30,648 nt of DNA from positions 1-30,648 of the forward strand of contig JAZMZI010000069.1 of NCBI GenBank assembly GCA_045585895.1, in the 5' to 3' direction. Of the stretch, positions 1 to 7,485 are shown piece by piece. Position 1 is the first letter of the stretch, and every line of letters starts with the position of its first letter. Both the position numbers and the translations under genes were made by a program. This stretch comes from SVTX01 sp045585895. Lineage in GTDB: Bacteria > Bacillota > Clostridia > Oscillospirales > CAG-272. The notes under the pieces are model-generated. The model had not been told where the DNA came from, made no database searches, and saw only the letters and a program-made list of their open reading frames with translations.

Positions 1-134
1 TCGTCGTAGGCGCGAAGGAGGTCGAAAGCAACACCATCGCCGTCCGTTCCAGAAAGGAAGGCGAAAAGGGCGCTATGAGCGTAGATCAGTTCATCAGCGA
101 GCTTATTCTTGAAATTGCAGAAAAGAGAAGATAA
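1..134 (+). CDS. thrS: Threonyl-tRNA synthetase, C-terminal end (partial)
   Basis: This is the last 43 codons of an open frame that enters from the left edge (first complete codon at 3, TAA at 132-134). The visible peptide runs VVGAKEVESNTIAVRSR and ends in AEKRR. It matches the end of the anticodon-binding domain of class II threonyl-tRNA synthetase, where a G-x-K-E-V-E-S-x-x-(V/I)-A-V-R sequence is followed by a short helix. The enzyme charges tRNA-Thr in the cytoplasm. Only the C-terminus is present, so catalytic and editing domains cannot be checked. A strong terminator 16 nt after the stop ends the unit. The assignment rests on recognising this conserved tail and is fairly secure. Confidence 0.85.
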   Translation, partial: VVGAKEVESNTIAVRSRKEGEKGAMSVDQFISELILEIAEKRR

Positions 135-150
135 TACTCAATATATAGCA

Positions 151-178
151 AAAATGACCGCTTCGGCGGTCATTTTTG
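151..178 (+). terminator. Rho-independent terminator of thrS
   Basis: A perfect 11-bp stem, AAAATGACCGC (151-161) with GCGGTCATTTT (166-176), is closed by a TTCG tetraloop and runs into a T-rich tail. It lies just after the thrS stop and isolates thrS from the next gene. Confidence 0.9.
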
Positions 179-193
179 TTAGTTTATGAAAAA

Positions 194-222
194 TTTACAT
201 TTTTTATATTTATAAAAATAAT
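194..222 (+). promoter_or_regulatory. Possible promoter for the dockerin protein gene
   Basis: TTTACA (194-199) and AATAAT (217-222) are 17 nt apart and resemble a SigA promoter about 65 nt upstream of the coding start. The whole stretch 181-285 is very AT-rich, so chance matches are likely and other spacings fit nearly as well. Confidence 0.3.
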
Positions 223-288
223 ATTATATTGCATAATTAATTGTTCGTAAGTAATTTATAAACAAATTTTATTTTAAAGGAGTTTTTT

Positions 289-705
289 ATGAAGAAAATT
301 CTTGCAACTTTACTTGCAGTTTGCTTGATCGCCACTTCGGTTGCAGTCTTTCCCATGACTGTGTTTGCGGAAGGCTCAAGCAACACGATTTATGTTTCTT
401 CTACGGGAGACGATGAGAACGCAGGTACGGAAGAATCACCTGTTAAAACCGTTAACTATGCCATAAGTTTAGCAAATAACGGTGATACAATCGTTCTTCT
501 TGATACCATCGATCTTACAACTACTGATGTTGGTAATTTAGCAATCGGCAACTATACCGGAAAAGACATCACTATAACCGGTGGGGCTTTGGATTGCTCT
601 GGCATAACGCACGTTCTTATAAGAGAAAATATAACTTTTAAAAACATCACTCTTACATTTACAGATACAGAAAAAAATATTTGTTTGCTTCGGGTTATAA
701 TCTGA
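289..705 (+). CDS. Secreted beta-repeat/dockerin protein, N-terminal fragment before a frame break
   Basis: The start ATG at 289 follows AAAGGAG with about 7 nt spacing. The first ~28 residues are a clear Sec signal peptide: MKK, a hydrophobic core, and a cut near VFA/EG. It continues with NTIYVSSTGDDENAGTEESP, the pattern that opens many parallel beta-helix surface proteins (YVSxxGDDxNxGTxxxP). The frame then closes 10 codons after a run of seven A (671-677). The continuation of the domain is in the -1 frame, so this 138-residue product is almost certainly only the N-terminal end of the protein encoded through to 3134. Without a frameshift the product would be a truncated secreted peptide with no dockerin. 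The function is structural or carbohydrate-associated by family; no substrate can be inferred. Confidence 0.75.
   Translation: MKKILATLLAVCLIATSVAVFPMTVFAEGSSNTIYVSSTGDDENAGTEESPVKTVNYAISLANNGDTIVLLDTIDLTTTDVGNLAIGNYTGKDITITGGALDCSGITHVLIRENITFKNITLTFTDTEKNICLLRVII
671..678 (+). other. A7 tract at the frame break (A AAA AAT slippery heptamer)
   Basis: Seven A (671-677) followed by T sit exactly where the two frames must join. In the first frame the codons are gaa aaa aat, so positions 672-678 read A AAA AAT, which fits the X XXY YYZ form of a -1 slippery site. A -1 slip would give TDTEKN then YLFASGYNLTIGEG, a natural beta-repeat sequence. One extra A would give TDTEKKYLFASGYN, which is equally natural. 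Confidence 0.6.
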
Positions 706-3134
706 CGATTGGCGAAGGTGTAACCGTTACCGGATCGCCTATTGTTTTCGGCAGTGAAATTGGCAAGAACTGTGATTCTACTAATATAACCTTGTTAAGC
801 GGAAGCTTTGATTCAGTATTGGGCGGCGGTCATTCAAATGCAGCCAACATACTCGGTAATACAAACGTTGTTGTTGGTGGCAATGCAACAGTATCGAATA
901 TTTACGGAGCCGGATACTCCTCAAATATTGGCGGCAATGTCAGCATTATAGTGAAGGATAATGCTACCGTAACGGGTTCGGTATACGGTGGCGGCGCAAG
1001 CGGAGGAACTATATCGGGCAGTACTTCTGTAACCGTTACAGGCGATGCCAAAGTCGGCGGCACTGTATACGGCGGAAGCGGTACAAGAATTATTGGTGAC
1101 ACCAACGTTACTATCAGCGGCAACGCTTCCGTTGAGACCGGAACTACGGTAAGCCAACGTAACGGTGTTTGCGTTATGGGTAACAAAGACGCTCGAATTG
1201 ACGGCAACTCTTACGTTACCGTCACCGACAACGCAAAAGTCGGTCAGGTTTTCGGAGGCGGTTCCAACACAACTACCGATAAATATGTGCTTGGAAGCAC
1301 TTTCGTTAAGCTCCAAGGCAACGCAACCGCCTTATACGTATACGGCGGAGGCTGTGTTGGTTCTATAAACAAGAATACCAACGTTACCGTAAGTGATTAT
1401 GCTAACGCCAAATTGATTCATGGCGGCGGTTACGGCGGCGCAATTGGTGGTAATACTTACGTTTGGGTAGGTGATAATGCCAATAATGCTTGCACCGATC
1501 CGTTTGACCATGATGCTACATACTCGGTTTACGGCGGTGGATTTAACACAGAAGTAAACGGTAGCACCAACCTTGTATTTACGGGAAACGCAAAGGCTAA
1601 CTATATTTACGGCGGTAACAATGGAGCCGACAGAAAGATTACAGGCGGTTGTAATACCGTTATGTCGGGCGGTCAGGCAATGAGCATCTACGGAGGAAGC
1701 AATCAGTGTTCTCACGGCGGTGCGCAAAGTAACGTTAACCTCGTTATGACCGGAGGTACCGTTGAGCAGGTATTCGGCGGAAATTTCGGTTCCAACCTCA
1801 AGGCGGATATTACCATAAAGCTTTTGGGCGGTACCGTTAAGCGTCGTGTATTTGGCGGATGTTATAATGAAGTCAGCCTTTCGGATACTTGGTCTTCCGA
1901 TTATTATGTAACAGGAGATATTACTCTCATTCTTGATTCGGCTACAGATGTTACGTTTTCTTACACAGGCGGCATAATAGCTAAAGGTAATGACCATTCG
2001 CTTTCCGCTCACAGCAGACGAGACGATATAGGCGAAGGAGAAAATGCAACAATAATCTACATTGATTCCTCAGCTAAAAATGAGTTTTCCACAAAATTAA
2101 CTGACGGTCCCAACGCCACCGGTGGATCCCACGAAGCTGCTCATATGTACACCTACACCCTTAACGGCAACGTTATCACTCAGACCTGCTCCGAGCACGG
2201 AACGCACTCCGCAACCGCTACTATTACTCCCAACGGCAACGTATACACGGGCGAAGCTATTAACGTCGAGGTTGAATACAGCAATAACTGGGAGTTCGAA
2301 CAGTTCAACGTTACTTATGACAACAACGTAAATGCAGGAACTGCGACCGCGACACTCAGTATTGAAGATTTTACAACTCAAACGTATCAGTATAACATCG
2401 AAAAAGTTTCCGCTGATAAGATGCCCGCTATAAAAGCTAACGGCGATAAAATAGACGGTCTTACAACCGAGATGGAATACAGTACTAACGGTACTGATTA
2501 CACCGCAGTTACAGATGCAAATATGACCTTCACCGCAGGCAGATATTTCATCCGTTATGCAGGATCGGCTAACAGCGAGGCTTCCCGTGCGATCATGGCT
2601 TACGTATATTCGGGAATTTGCGTTTCGGCAAACAACGTTCAGGCTCGTAAAGGCGACACCGTCAATGTAATAGTAACCCTTTCCGCTCCCGTGGACAGCG
2701 TTAATGTAACGGTATACTTTGATAGTAATGCTCTCACTCTTGAAGGCCAAAACACGATTACCGTCAGCGGAGCAAAGAAGGGAACTCTTGCAGTACTCAC
2801 GTTTACTGTCAATGACACAGCCGAGATCGGCAATTATGCGATCACTCTTACTTGCAATGATGGTATTAGCGTAGTTAACGGTTCCGTTAACGTAGTTGAG
2901 AACGTTACGGGTGACGTAAACGGCAACGACGGTAAAATTACTTCCACGGACATCGTAGCTCTGAGAAATGCCGTTGCAGAAGGTACTACAAATGACCTTT
3001 CGAGCGGCGCAGACGCTAACGGCGACGGCGAAGTTAACACTGCAGACGTCGTAGTTATCCGTCAGTATCTTGCAAATTACAATTACGATACAGGAGAATC
3101 GACCGTTATTCTCGGTAGCGACCACGCTGAATAA
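681..3134 (+). CDS. Secreted beta-repeat protein with cohesin-like and dockerin modules, main body (frame -1)
   Basis: This 817-residue frame has no convincing start of its own (a TTG at 681 with no ribosome site) and continues the domain begun at 289. Residues ~1-430 hold many imperfect repeats with GNA-V and VYGGG cores, as in beta-helix surface proteins. Residues ~487-573 contain an Ig-like module (VYTGEAI ... VTYDNNVNAGTATATLSI). Residues ~645-740 resemble a short cohesin-like beta-sandwich (RKGDTVNVIVTLS ... VTVYFDSNALTL). The C-terminus carries two dockerin calcium loops, DVNGNDGKITSTD and DANGDGEVNTAD, each followed by an F-like helix. Dockerins of this type bind cohesins on scaffoldins or the cell surface, so the protein is probably exported and docked outside the cell. 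No catalytic domain is visible. The combined product would be about 945 residues. Confidence 0.8.
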   Translation: MFASGYNLTIGEGVTVTGSPIVFGSEIGKNCDSTNITLLSGSFDSVLGGGHSNAANILGNTNVVVGGNATVSNIYGAGYSSNIGGNVSIIVKDNATVTGSVYGGGASGGTISGSTSVTVTGDAKVGGTVYGGSGTRIIGDTNVTISGNASVETGTTVSQRNGVCVMGNKDARIDGNSYVTVTDNAKVGQVFGGGSNTTTDKYVLGSTFVKLQGNATALYVYGGGCVGSINKNTNVTVSDYANAKLIHGGGYGGAIGGNTYVWVGDNANNACTDPFDHDATYSVYGGGFNTEVNGSTNLVFTGNAKANYIYGGNNGADRKITGGCNTVMSGGQAMSIYGGSNQCSHGGAQSNVNLVMTGGTVEQVFGGNFGSNLKADITIKLLGGTVKRRVFGGCYNEVSLSDTWSSDYYVTGDITLILDSATDVTFSYTGGIIAKGNDHSLSAHSRRDDIGEGENATIIYIDSSAKNEFSTKLTDGPNATGGSHEAAHMYTYTLNGNVITQTCSEHGTHSATATITPNGNVYTGEAINVEVEYSNNWEFEQFNVTYDNNVNAGTATATLSIEDFTTQTYQYNIEKVSADKMPAIKANGDKIDGLTTEMEYSTNGTDYTAVTDANMTFTAGRYFIRYAGSANSEASRAIMAYVYSGICVSANNVQARKGDTVNVIVTLSAPVDSVNVTVYFDSNALTLEGQNTITVSGAKKGTLAVLTFTVNDTAEIGNYAITLTCNDGISVVNGSVNVVENVTGDVNGNDGKITSTDIVALRNAVAEGTTNDLSSGADANGDGEVNTADVVVIRQYLANYNYDTGESTVILGSDHAE

Positions 3135-3147
3135 TCTTTATCTTCTT

Positions 3148-3179
3148 CACACCTCCGAATCCTCGGAGGTGTGTTTTTT
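3148..3179 (+). terminator. Terminator of the dockerin protein gene
   Basis: A perfect 11-bp stem, CACACCTCCGA (3148-3158) with TCGGAGGTGTG (3163-3173), has a four-base loop and is followed by six T. It lies 13 nt after the stop codon at 3134. Confidence 0.9.
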
Positions 3180-3230
3180 GTATTTTTGGGGGATAATTAT
3201 AATATATATAAAATATTTACAATTAAACTA

Positions 3231-3259
3231 TTTACAAATTGCAAAAAAAGTAGTAAAAT
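3231..3259 (+). promoter_or_regulatory. Promoter of the pyrH-polC operon
   Basis: TTTACA (3231-3236) and TAAAAT (3254-3259) are spaced by 17 nt, a good SigA-type match. They are placed after the preceding terminator and about 35 nt upstream of the pyrH start. Confidence 0.55.
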
Positions 3260-3293
3260 ATTTGGTAGAATTTAATATATTGGGAGAGCTGTA

Positions 3294-4010
3294 ATGTCTA
3301 AACCTGTTTACAAAAGAATTTTAGTTAAAATTTCGGGCGAAGCACTCAAAAACGGATGCGAAACCGACATTCTGGATTTCGAATTCGTTGATAAGGTCGT
3401 AAACTCTATCGATAAGTGCCTTAAAGAAGGCGTAGAGGTCGCTGTTATCGTCGGCGCGGGAAATATATGGCGCGGAGCGAGAAAAGGCGTTGGGATGAAC
3501 CGCGCGAGAGCAGACCATATGGGTATGCTTGCAACGGTTATCAACTCTTTAGCCCTTCAAGACGCATTTATAAGACACGGAATCGATGCCAAGGTGCTTT
3601 CCTCGGTTGAAATGAACACCTTTGCGGATTTCTACACGCAGAGAGACGCAGACAGATATCTCTCCGAGGGTAAGGTAGTTATTTTCGGCGGCGGTCTCGG
3701 CGCTCCCTATTTTTCAACCGACACACCCGCAGTTGTTCGCGCCGCGGAGATCGGAGCTGACGTCGTGCTTATGGCAAAGAACGTCGACGGACTTTACTCG
3801 GCTGACCCCAAGAAGGATCCCAACGCAACGAGATACGACGACGTTACCTACGCAGAAATACTTGATAAGAATCTGAAAGCCTTCGATCTTACCGCAGTAT
3901 CTTTCTGCAACGAGAACGGAATCGACTGTTACGCTTTCGGTCTCTCCGATCCCGATAACATTTACAATGCCGTTATGGGAAACGCAACGGGCACAAGAAT
4001 GCATAAATAA
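3294..4010 (+). CDS. pyrH: UMP kinase
   Basis: UMP kinase of the bacterial amino-acid-kinase fold phosphorylates UMP to UDP with ATP in pyrimidine nucleotide synthesis and works as a cytoplasmic hexamer. The 238-residue length is normal. The sequence shows the N-terminal nucleotide-binding KRILVKISGEAL (residues ~6-17), the GAGNIWRG loop (~55), GGGLGAPYFSTDTPAVVRAAEIGADVVLMAKNVDGLY split over ~130-166, and the C-terminal NGNATGTRM-like end (GNATGTRMHK). The ATG at 3294 has GGGAGAG 6 nt upstream. It is the first gene of the conserved pyrH-frr-uppS-cdsA-dxr-rseP-ispG-polC block. In many relatives rpsB and tsf precede pyrH; here a terminator and an unrelated secreted protein gene do. Confidence 0.97.
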   Translation: MSKPVYKRILVKISGEALKNGCETDILDFEFVDKVVNSIDKCLKEGVEVAVIVGAGNIWRGARKGVGMNRARADHMGMLATVINSLALQDAFIRHGIDAKVLSSVEMNTFADFYTQRDADRYLSEGKVVIFGGGLGAPYFSTDTPAVVRAAEIGADVVLMAKNVDGLYSADPKKDPNATRYDDVTYAEILDKNLKAFDLTAVSFCNENGIDCYAFGLSDPDNIYNAVMGNATGTRMHK

Positions 4011-4041
4011 TATCGTTTATACATAGAAAGGAATTAGAATT

Positions 4042-4596
4042 ATGAATTACAACACTAAAGAACTTGAATCAAAAATGCAGAAGACCATAGCTTCTTACGA
4101 GACCAACCTCGCTTCTATCAGAGCAAGCCAGGCTAACCCTTCGGTTCTTGCTCGCGTTACCTTCGATTATTGGGGTTCTCCCGCAGAGATCACCGCAATG
4201 GCTAACGTTCGCGTTGCCGATGCAAAGACCCTTGAGATCATTCCTTACGACGCAAGCACCCTCAAGGCAATGGAAAAGGCTATTCAGACCTCCGACATCG
4301 GTATCAACCCCTCCAACGACGGTAAGATCATCCGTCTCGTATTCCCTCAGCTTACCGAGGAAAGACGCCGCGAGCTTGCAAAGCAGGTTCAGAAGATGGG
4401 TGAGGACGCAAAGGTTGCCGTAAGAAACCTCCGCAGAACCGCTAACGACGACATCAAAAAGCAAAAGAAGGACGGTCTTCTTACCGAGGACGACGTTAAA
4501 AACGCAGAAAAGTCCGTTCAGGATATTACCGACAAGTATATCAAGAATATCGATACGATCACTGCCGCTAAGGAAAAGGACATTATGAAGGTCTGA
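4042..4596 (+). CDS. frr: Ribosome recycling factor
   Basis: RRF splits the post-termination ribosome together with EF-G. The 184-residue size is typical. The family features are visible: an N-terminal long helix, NPSVLARVTFDYWGSPAEITAMANV (here broken at residues ~34-58), the domain II region IIPYDASTLKAMEKAI, and the C-terminal helices with RRELAKQVQKMGEDAKVAVRN (residues ~113-133, partly quoted). The start ATG at 4042 has AAAGGA upstream. It lies 31 nt after pyrH, consistent with co-transcription. Codon use is dominated by the preferred codons of this genome, as expected of a highly expressed translation gene. Confidence 0.97.
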   Translation: MNYNTKELESKMQKTIASYETNLASIRASQANPSVLARVTFDYWGSPAEITAMANVRVADAKTLEIIPYDASTLKAMEKAIQTSDIGINPSNDGKIIRLVFPQLTEERRRELAKQVQKMGEDAKVAVRNLRRTANDDIKKQKKDGLLTEDDVKNAEKSVQDITDKYIKNIDTITAAKEKDIMKV

Positions 4597-4612
4597 TCTT
4601 TACGGACATAAC

Positions 4613-4645
4613 ATTAAAGCGGAAGAGATATGCTTCCGCTTTAAT
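4613..4645 (+). other. Perfect intercistronic hairpin between frr and uppS
   Basis: ATTAAAGCGGAAG (4613-4625) pairs perfectly with CTTCCGCTTTAAT (4633-4645) around a 7-nt loop. There is no T-run after it, so it is more likely a processing or stabilising element, or a weak partial terminator, than a strong terminator. It may set the ratio of pyrH-frr to downstream transcripts. Confidence 0.65.
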
Positions 4646-4687
4646 TGCAATTATCAAACGCAAATTTAGGCTTGGGAGAGATCACAT

Positions 4688-5416
4688 ATGGCAAACGAAA
4701 TAACCAAGGTCGACGAAAGACTTAAGCATATCGCCTTTATAATGGACGGAAACGGGAGATGGGCGACCTCACGCGGACTCGAAAGAGAACAGGGTCACAA
4801 GGAGGGTGTTAAGGCATTTATTAACGCTTTGGAATATTGCAGAAAGATTGGAATAGAATATATTACGGTCTACGCGTTTTCAACCGAGAATTGGAAAAGA
4901 CCAAAAAAAGAAGTAGACGCCATAATGGCTCTCTTGGAACAGTATCTCGACAGTTTCTTTAACGACAAGGACTCCGAAAGGCTCGGAAGAATACATTTTA
5001 TTGGCGACACCGGCGTTTTAAATCTTTCCTTGAAAGCAAAGATCAAGATTATAGAAAGCCTGACCGCTAACAGAGAATCGGTAATTAACGTAGCCGTAAA
5101 TTACGGCTCCCGCCTTGAGATCACAAATGCTGTAAACAAGCTTATTGCCAAGGGTAAAACCACCGTAACTCCCGAGGATATTGATTCTCAATTATATACC
5201 GCGGGATGCCCCGACCCCGATCTTATAGTCAGAACCGGCGGTGACTTGCGCATCTCAAACTTTCTGCTTTGGCAGGCAGCCTATTCGGAATTGTATTTTA
5301 CCGATACGCTCTGGCCCGATTTCGGCCCCGAAGATATTGACCGCGCAGTTACCGAATTTTACTCCAGAAAACGCCGTTTTGGCGGTCTTGATAAAAACAC
5401 CGAAAAGAAGAGGTGA
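4688..5416 (+). CDS. uppS: Isoprenyl transferase (undecaprenyl diphosphate synthase)
   Basis: This cis-prenyltransferase builds the C55 undecaprenyl diphosphate carrier for peptidoglycan and wall polymers from FPP and IPP. The family hallmarks are present: HIAFIMDGNGRWA (residues ~14-26, with the catalytic Asp in MDGNGRW), YAFSTENWKRP (~59-69), and the C-terminal DLIVRTGGDLRISNFLLWQ (~177-195). Most relatives have RTSGEQR at this last site, and RTGGDLR is a conservative variant. The length of 242 residues is usual. The ATG at 4688 follows GGGAGAG. Its stop overlaps the ribosome site of cdsA, which suggests translational coupling. Confidence 0.96.
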   Translation: MANEITKVDERLKHIAFIMDGNGRWATSRGLEREQGHKEGVKAFINALEYCRKIGIEYITVYAFSTENWKRPKKEVDAIMALLEQYLDSFFNDKDSERLGRIHFIGDTGVLNLSLKAKIKIIESLTANRESVINVAVNYGSRLEITNAVNKLIAKGKTTVTPEDIDSQLYTAGCPDPDLIVRTGGDLRISNFLLWQAAYSELYFTDTLWPDFGPEDIDRAVTEFYSRKRRFGGLDKNTEKKR

Positions 5417-5421
5417 TAATT

Positions 5422-6264
5422 ATGCTTAAAAGAACTATTACGGCTATCGTAGCGCTCATGGTATTCGTTCCCATGCTGATTTTCAGCAATACTTGGGTGT
5501 TTTCCGTGGCTATGGGAATCTGTACGGCTATCGCTACGTTTGAGCTTATCCGTTGCGTAGGACAGAAGAAAAACTTTTTCCTTACCGTTCCGCTTTGTCT
5601 CGTTGGCTTGTTTTTCCCGATATACGTTAAATACGCAGGCAGCTTTCAGAACATTCTTTCCACGGGCGTGGCAATTCTGATTGCTGTATCACTATACGTT
5701 TTCGCAGTTGCAGTGTTCGGTAACAAGAGCCTGAATATTGCGGATGCGGGTTTGCTACTTGCCGTATTTATATACGTAACCTCAGGATTTTCTTCAACCG
5801 TATACATAAGAGGACTGAATAACGGCGCCGCTTTGATCTACCTGCCCTTCGTTTCGGGATGGATAACCGATACTTTTGCATATTTCACGGGCAGACTCTT
5901 CGGCAAGCATAAGCTTATTCCTTCGGTCAGCCCCAAAAAGACCGTCGAAGGCGCTATCGGCGGTACGGTATTCGGCGCTCTGTCAATCGTTTTGTTTGCC
6001 TTCGTCGTAGCCGAATTTGCCGACGGCGAAAACACTGTAAATGCAAATTACATAGCTTTTGCGGTTCTCGGTGTGATAATTCCCATCATCAGCCAGATCG
6101 GAGACCTTATCATGTCGGTTATCAAGCGGCATTATCAGATCAAGGATTACGGTAGGTTTTTCCCGGGACACGGCGGTGTGTTGGACAGATTTGACTCCTC
6201 CATCGCAATTTCACTGGTTATGGCGGTGGCTTGTACCTGTTTTGAGTTTTTCCCCGCAGTTTAA
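5422..6264 (+). CDS. cdsA: Phosphatidate cytidylyltransferase (CDP-diglyceride synthase)
   Basis: CdsA makes CDP-diacylglycerol from phosphatidate and CTP, the branch point for phospholipids. The protein is very hydrophobic with about seven to eight membrane segments. It carries the family signature near the C-terminus: IGDLIMSVIKRHYQIKD followed by PGHGGVLDRFDS (around residues 229-262), which holds the metal-binding aspartates. The start is taken as the ATG at 5422, because AGAGGTG at 5408-5414 gives correct spacing. A GTG at 5413 would lie inside that ribosome site. The resulting length is 280 residues, normal for the family. It sits between uppS and dxr in the conserved lipid/isoprenoid block. 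Confidence 0.95.
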   Translation: MLKRTITAIVALMVFVPMLIFSNTWVFSVAMGICTAIATFELIRCVGQKKNFFLTVPLCLVGLFFPIYVKYAGSFQNILSTGVAILIAVSLYVFAVAVFGNKSLNIADAGLLLAVFIYVTSGFSSTVYIRGLNNGAALIYLPFVSGWITDTFAYFTGRLFGKHKLIPSVSPKKTVEGAIGGTVFGALSIVLFAFVVAEFADGENTVNANYIAFAVLGVIIPIISQIGDLIMSVIKRHYQIKDYGRFFPGHGGVLDRFDSSIAISLVMAVACTCFEFFPAV

Positions 6265-6285
6265 ATTTTGTCAAGGATAACTAAA

Positions 6286-7467
6286 ATGAAAGATACGAAA
6301 CCAAGTATGATAGTCCTCGGCTCCACCGGCTCGGTTGGAGAACAGGCTATAGACGTCGCACGCAAATTCAACGTAAAGGTTGACGCCCTCTCCGCCCACA
6401 AAAACTCAAAGCGAGTAGAGGAGCAGGCTCGTGCGTTTAACGTAAAGGCGTGCGCAATGAGCGACCCCGAAGCGGCGCATGACCTCAAGGAAAGGCTTAA
6501 AGACACGTCCGTAAAGGTTTATTGCGGAACCGAGGGCATTTGCGAAATGGTCGCCGAAACCGACGGAGACTCGCCCTGCGGTCAGGTCGTTGAAAACTCT
6601 ATTCTTGGAGAAGCGGGACTCAAGCCAACCTTGGCAGTGCTTAACGCAAAGAAAAAGCTCGCTTTGGCTAACAAGGAATCTCTCGTCGTTGGCGGAGAGA
6701 TCGTAATGAAAGCCGCTAAGGAAAGCGGAAACGATATCCTTCCCGTTGACAGTGAGCACTGCGCTATCTTCCAGTGCCTTCGCGCAGGAAAGAAAAGCGA
6801 AATCAAAAATATTATTCTTACCGCATCCGGCGGGCCTTTTTATGGCTATACTAAAGAACAGTTAAAGAATGCGACTTTGGATTCGGCTCTTGCTCACCCC
6901 ACTTGGTCAATGGGAGCTAAGATCACGGTTGACAGCGCAACTCTTATGAACAAGGGCTTCGAGGTTATCGAGGCAATACACCTGTTTGACGTAAAGCCCG
7001 AGCAGATCAAAGTTGTGGTGCACAGAGAAAGCATAATTCACTCGGCTATTGAATACGTTGACAATAGCGTAATTGCACAAATGTCAGTTCCCGATATGAG
7101 ACACTGCGTGCAATACGCGCTTACCCATCCCGAAAGAGGCGAAGCGACTACAGAGGAGCTCGACCTTTTCTCGGTTGGAGCTTTGACCTTTAAAAAGCCC
7201 GATCCCGAAACCTTTATTCTTCTCGGCAAGGCTTTTGAGGCGATAAAGCTTGGCGGAGCCGTTCCCGCAATTCTGAATGCGGCTAACGAAGAAGCCGTTG
7301 CTGCATTTTTGAAGAAGAAGATCGGATTTTACGATATTTGCGAGATCGTGTGTTCGGTAGTCGATACGATGAGCAATTGCCGCTCTGCTCACGATCTTAA
7401 CGAAATACTTTCATTCGCCGATCAGGCAAGGGAACTGACCAACGAACGCATAAGCCTCTTACGATAA
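6286..7467 (+). CDS. dxr: 1-deoxy-D-xylulose 5-phosphate reductoisomerase
   Basis: Dxr converts DXP to MEP with NADPH, the first committed step of the MEP isoprenoid pathway. The NADPH-binding motif LGSTGSVGEQ lies at residues ~11-20. The metal and substrate region PVDSEHCAIFQCL and the SGGPF turn lie around 146-185, and HPTWSMGAKITVDSATLMNKG (positions around 6895-6957) follows. The start is the ATG at 6286, with AAGGA 8 nt upstream; a TTG at 6268 in the same frame has no ribosome site. The length of 393 residues is normal. It and ispG in the same operon show that this organism uses the MEP route, which supplies uppS with precursors. Confidence 0.97.
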   Translation: MKDTKPSMIVLGSTGSVGEQAIDVARKFNVKVDALSAHKNSKRVEEQARAFNVKACAMSDPEAAHDLKERLKDTSVKVYCGTEGICEMVAETDGDSPCGQVVENSILGEAGLKPTLAVLNAKKKLALANKESLVVGGEIVMKAAKESGNDILPVDSEHCAIFQCLRAGKKSEIKNIILTASGGPFYGYTKEQLKNATLDSALAHPTWSMGAKITVDSATLMNKGFEVIEAIHLFDVKPEQIKVVVHRESIIHSAIEYVDNSVIAQMSVPDMRHCVQYALTHPERGEATTEELDLFSVGALTFKKPDPETFILLGKAFEAIKLGGAVPAILNAANEEAVAAFLKKKIGFYDICEIVCSVVDTMSNCRSAHDLNEILSFADQARELTNERISLLR

Positions 7468-7485
7468 TTTTTCACGGAGAATTTA

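Noticed and set aside
1332..2012. 226-codon minus-strand frame opposite the dockerin protein gene (also 2097-3125 minus)
   Set aside because: Mirror frames of a repetitive Gly/Thr/Val-rich gene. They have no ribosome site and no recognisable domain.
3070..3294. 74-codon plus-strand frame across the terminator and pyrH promoter
   Set aside because: It crosses a strong terminator and promoter, has unnatural composition and no ribosome site.
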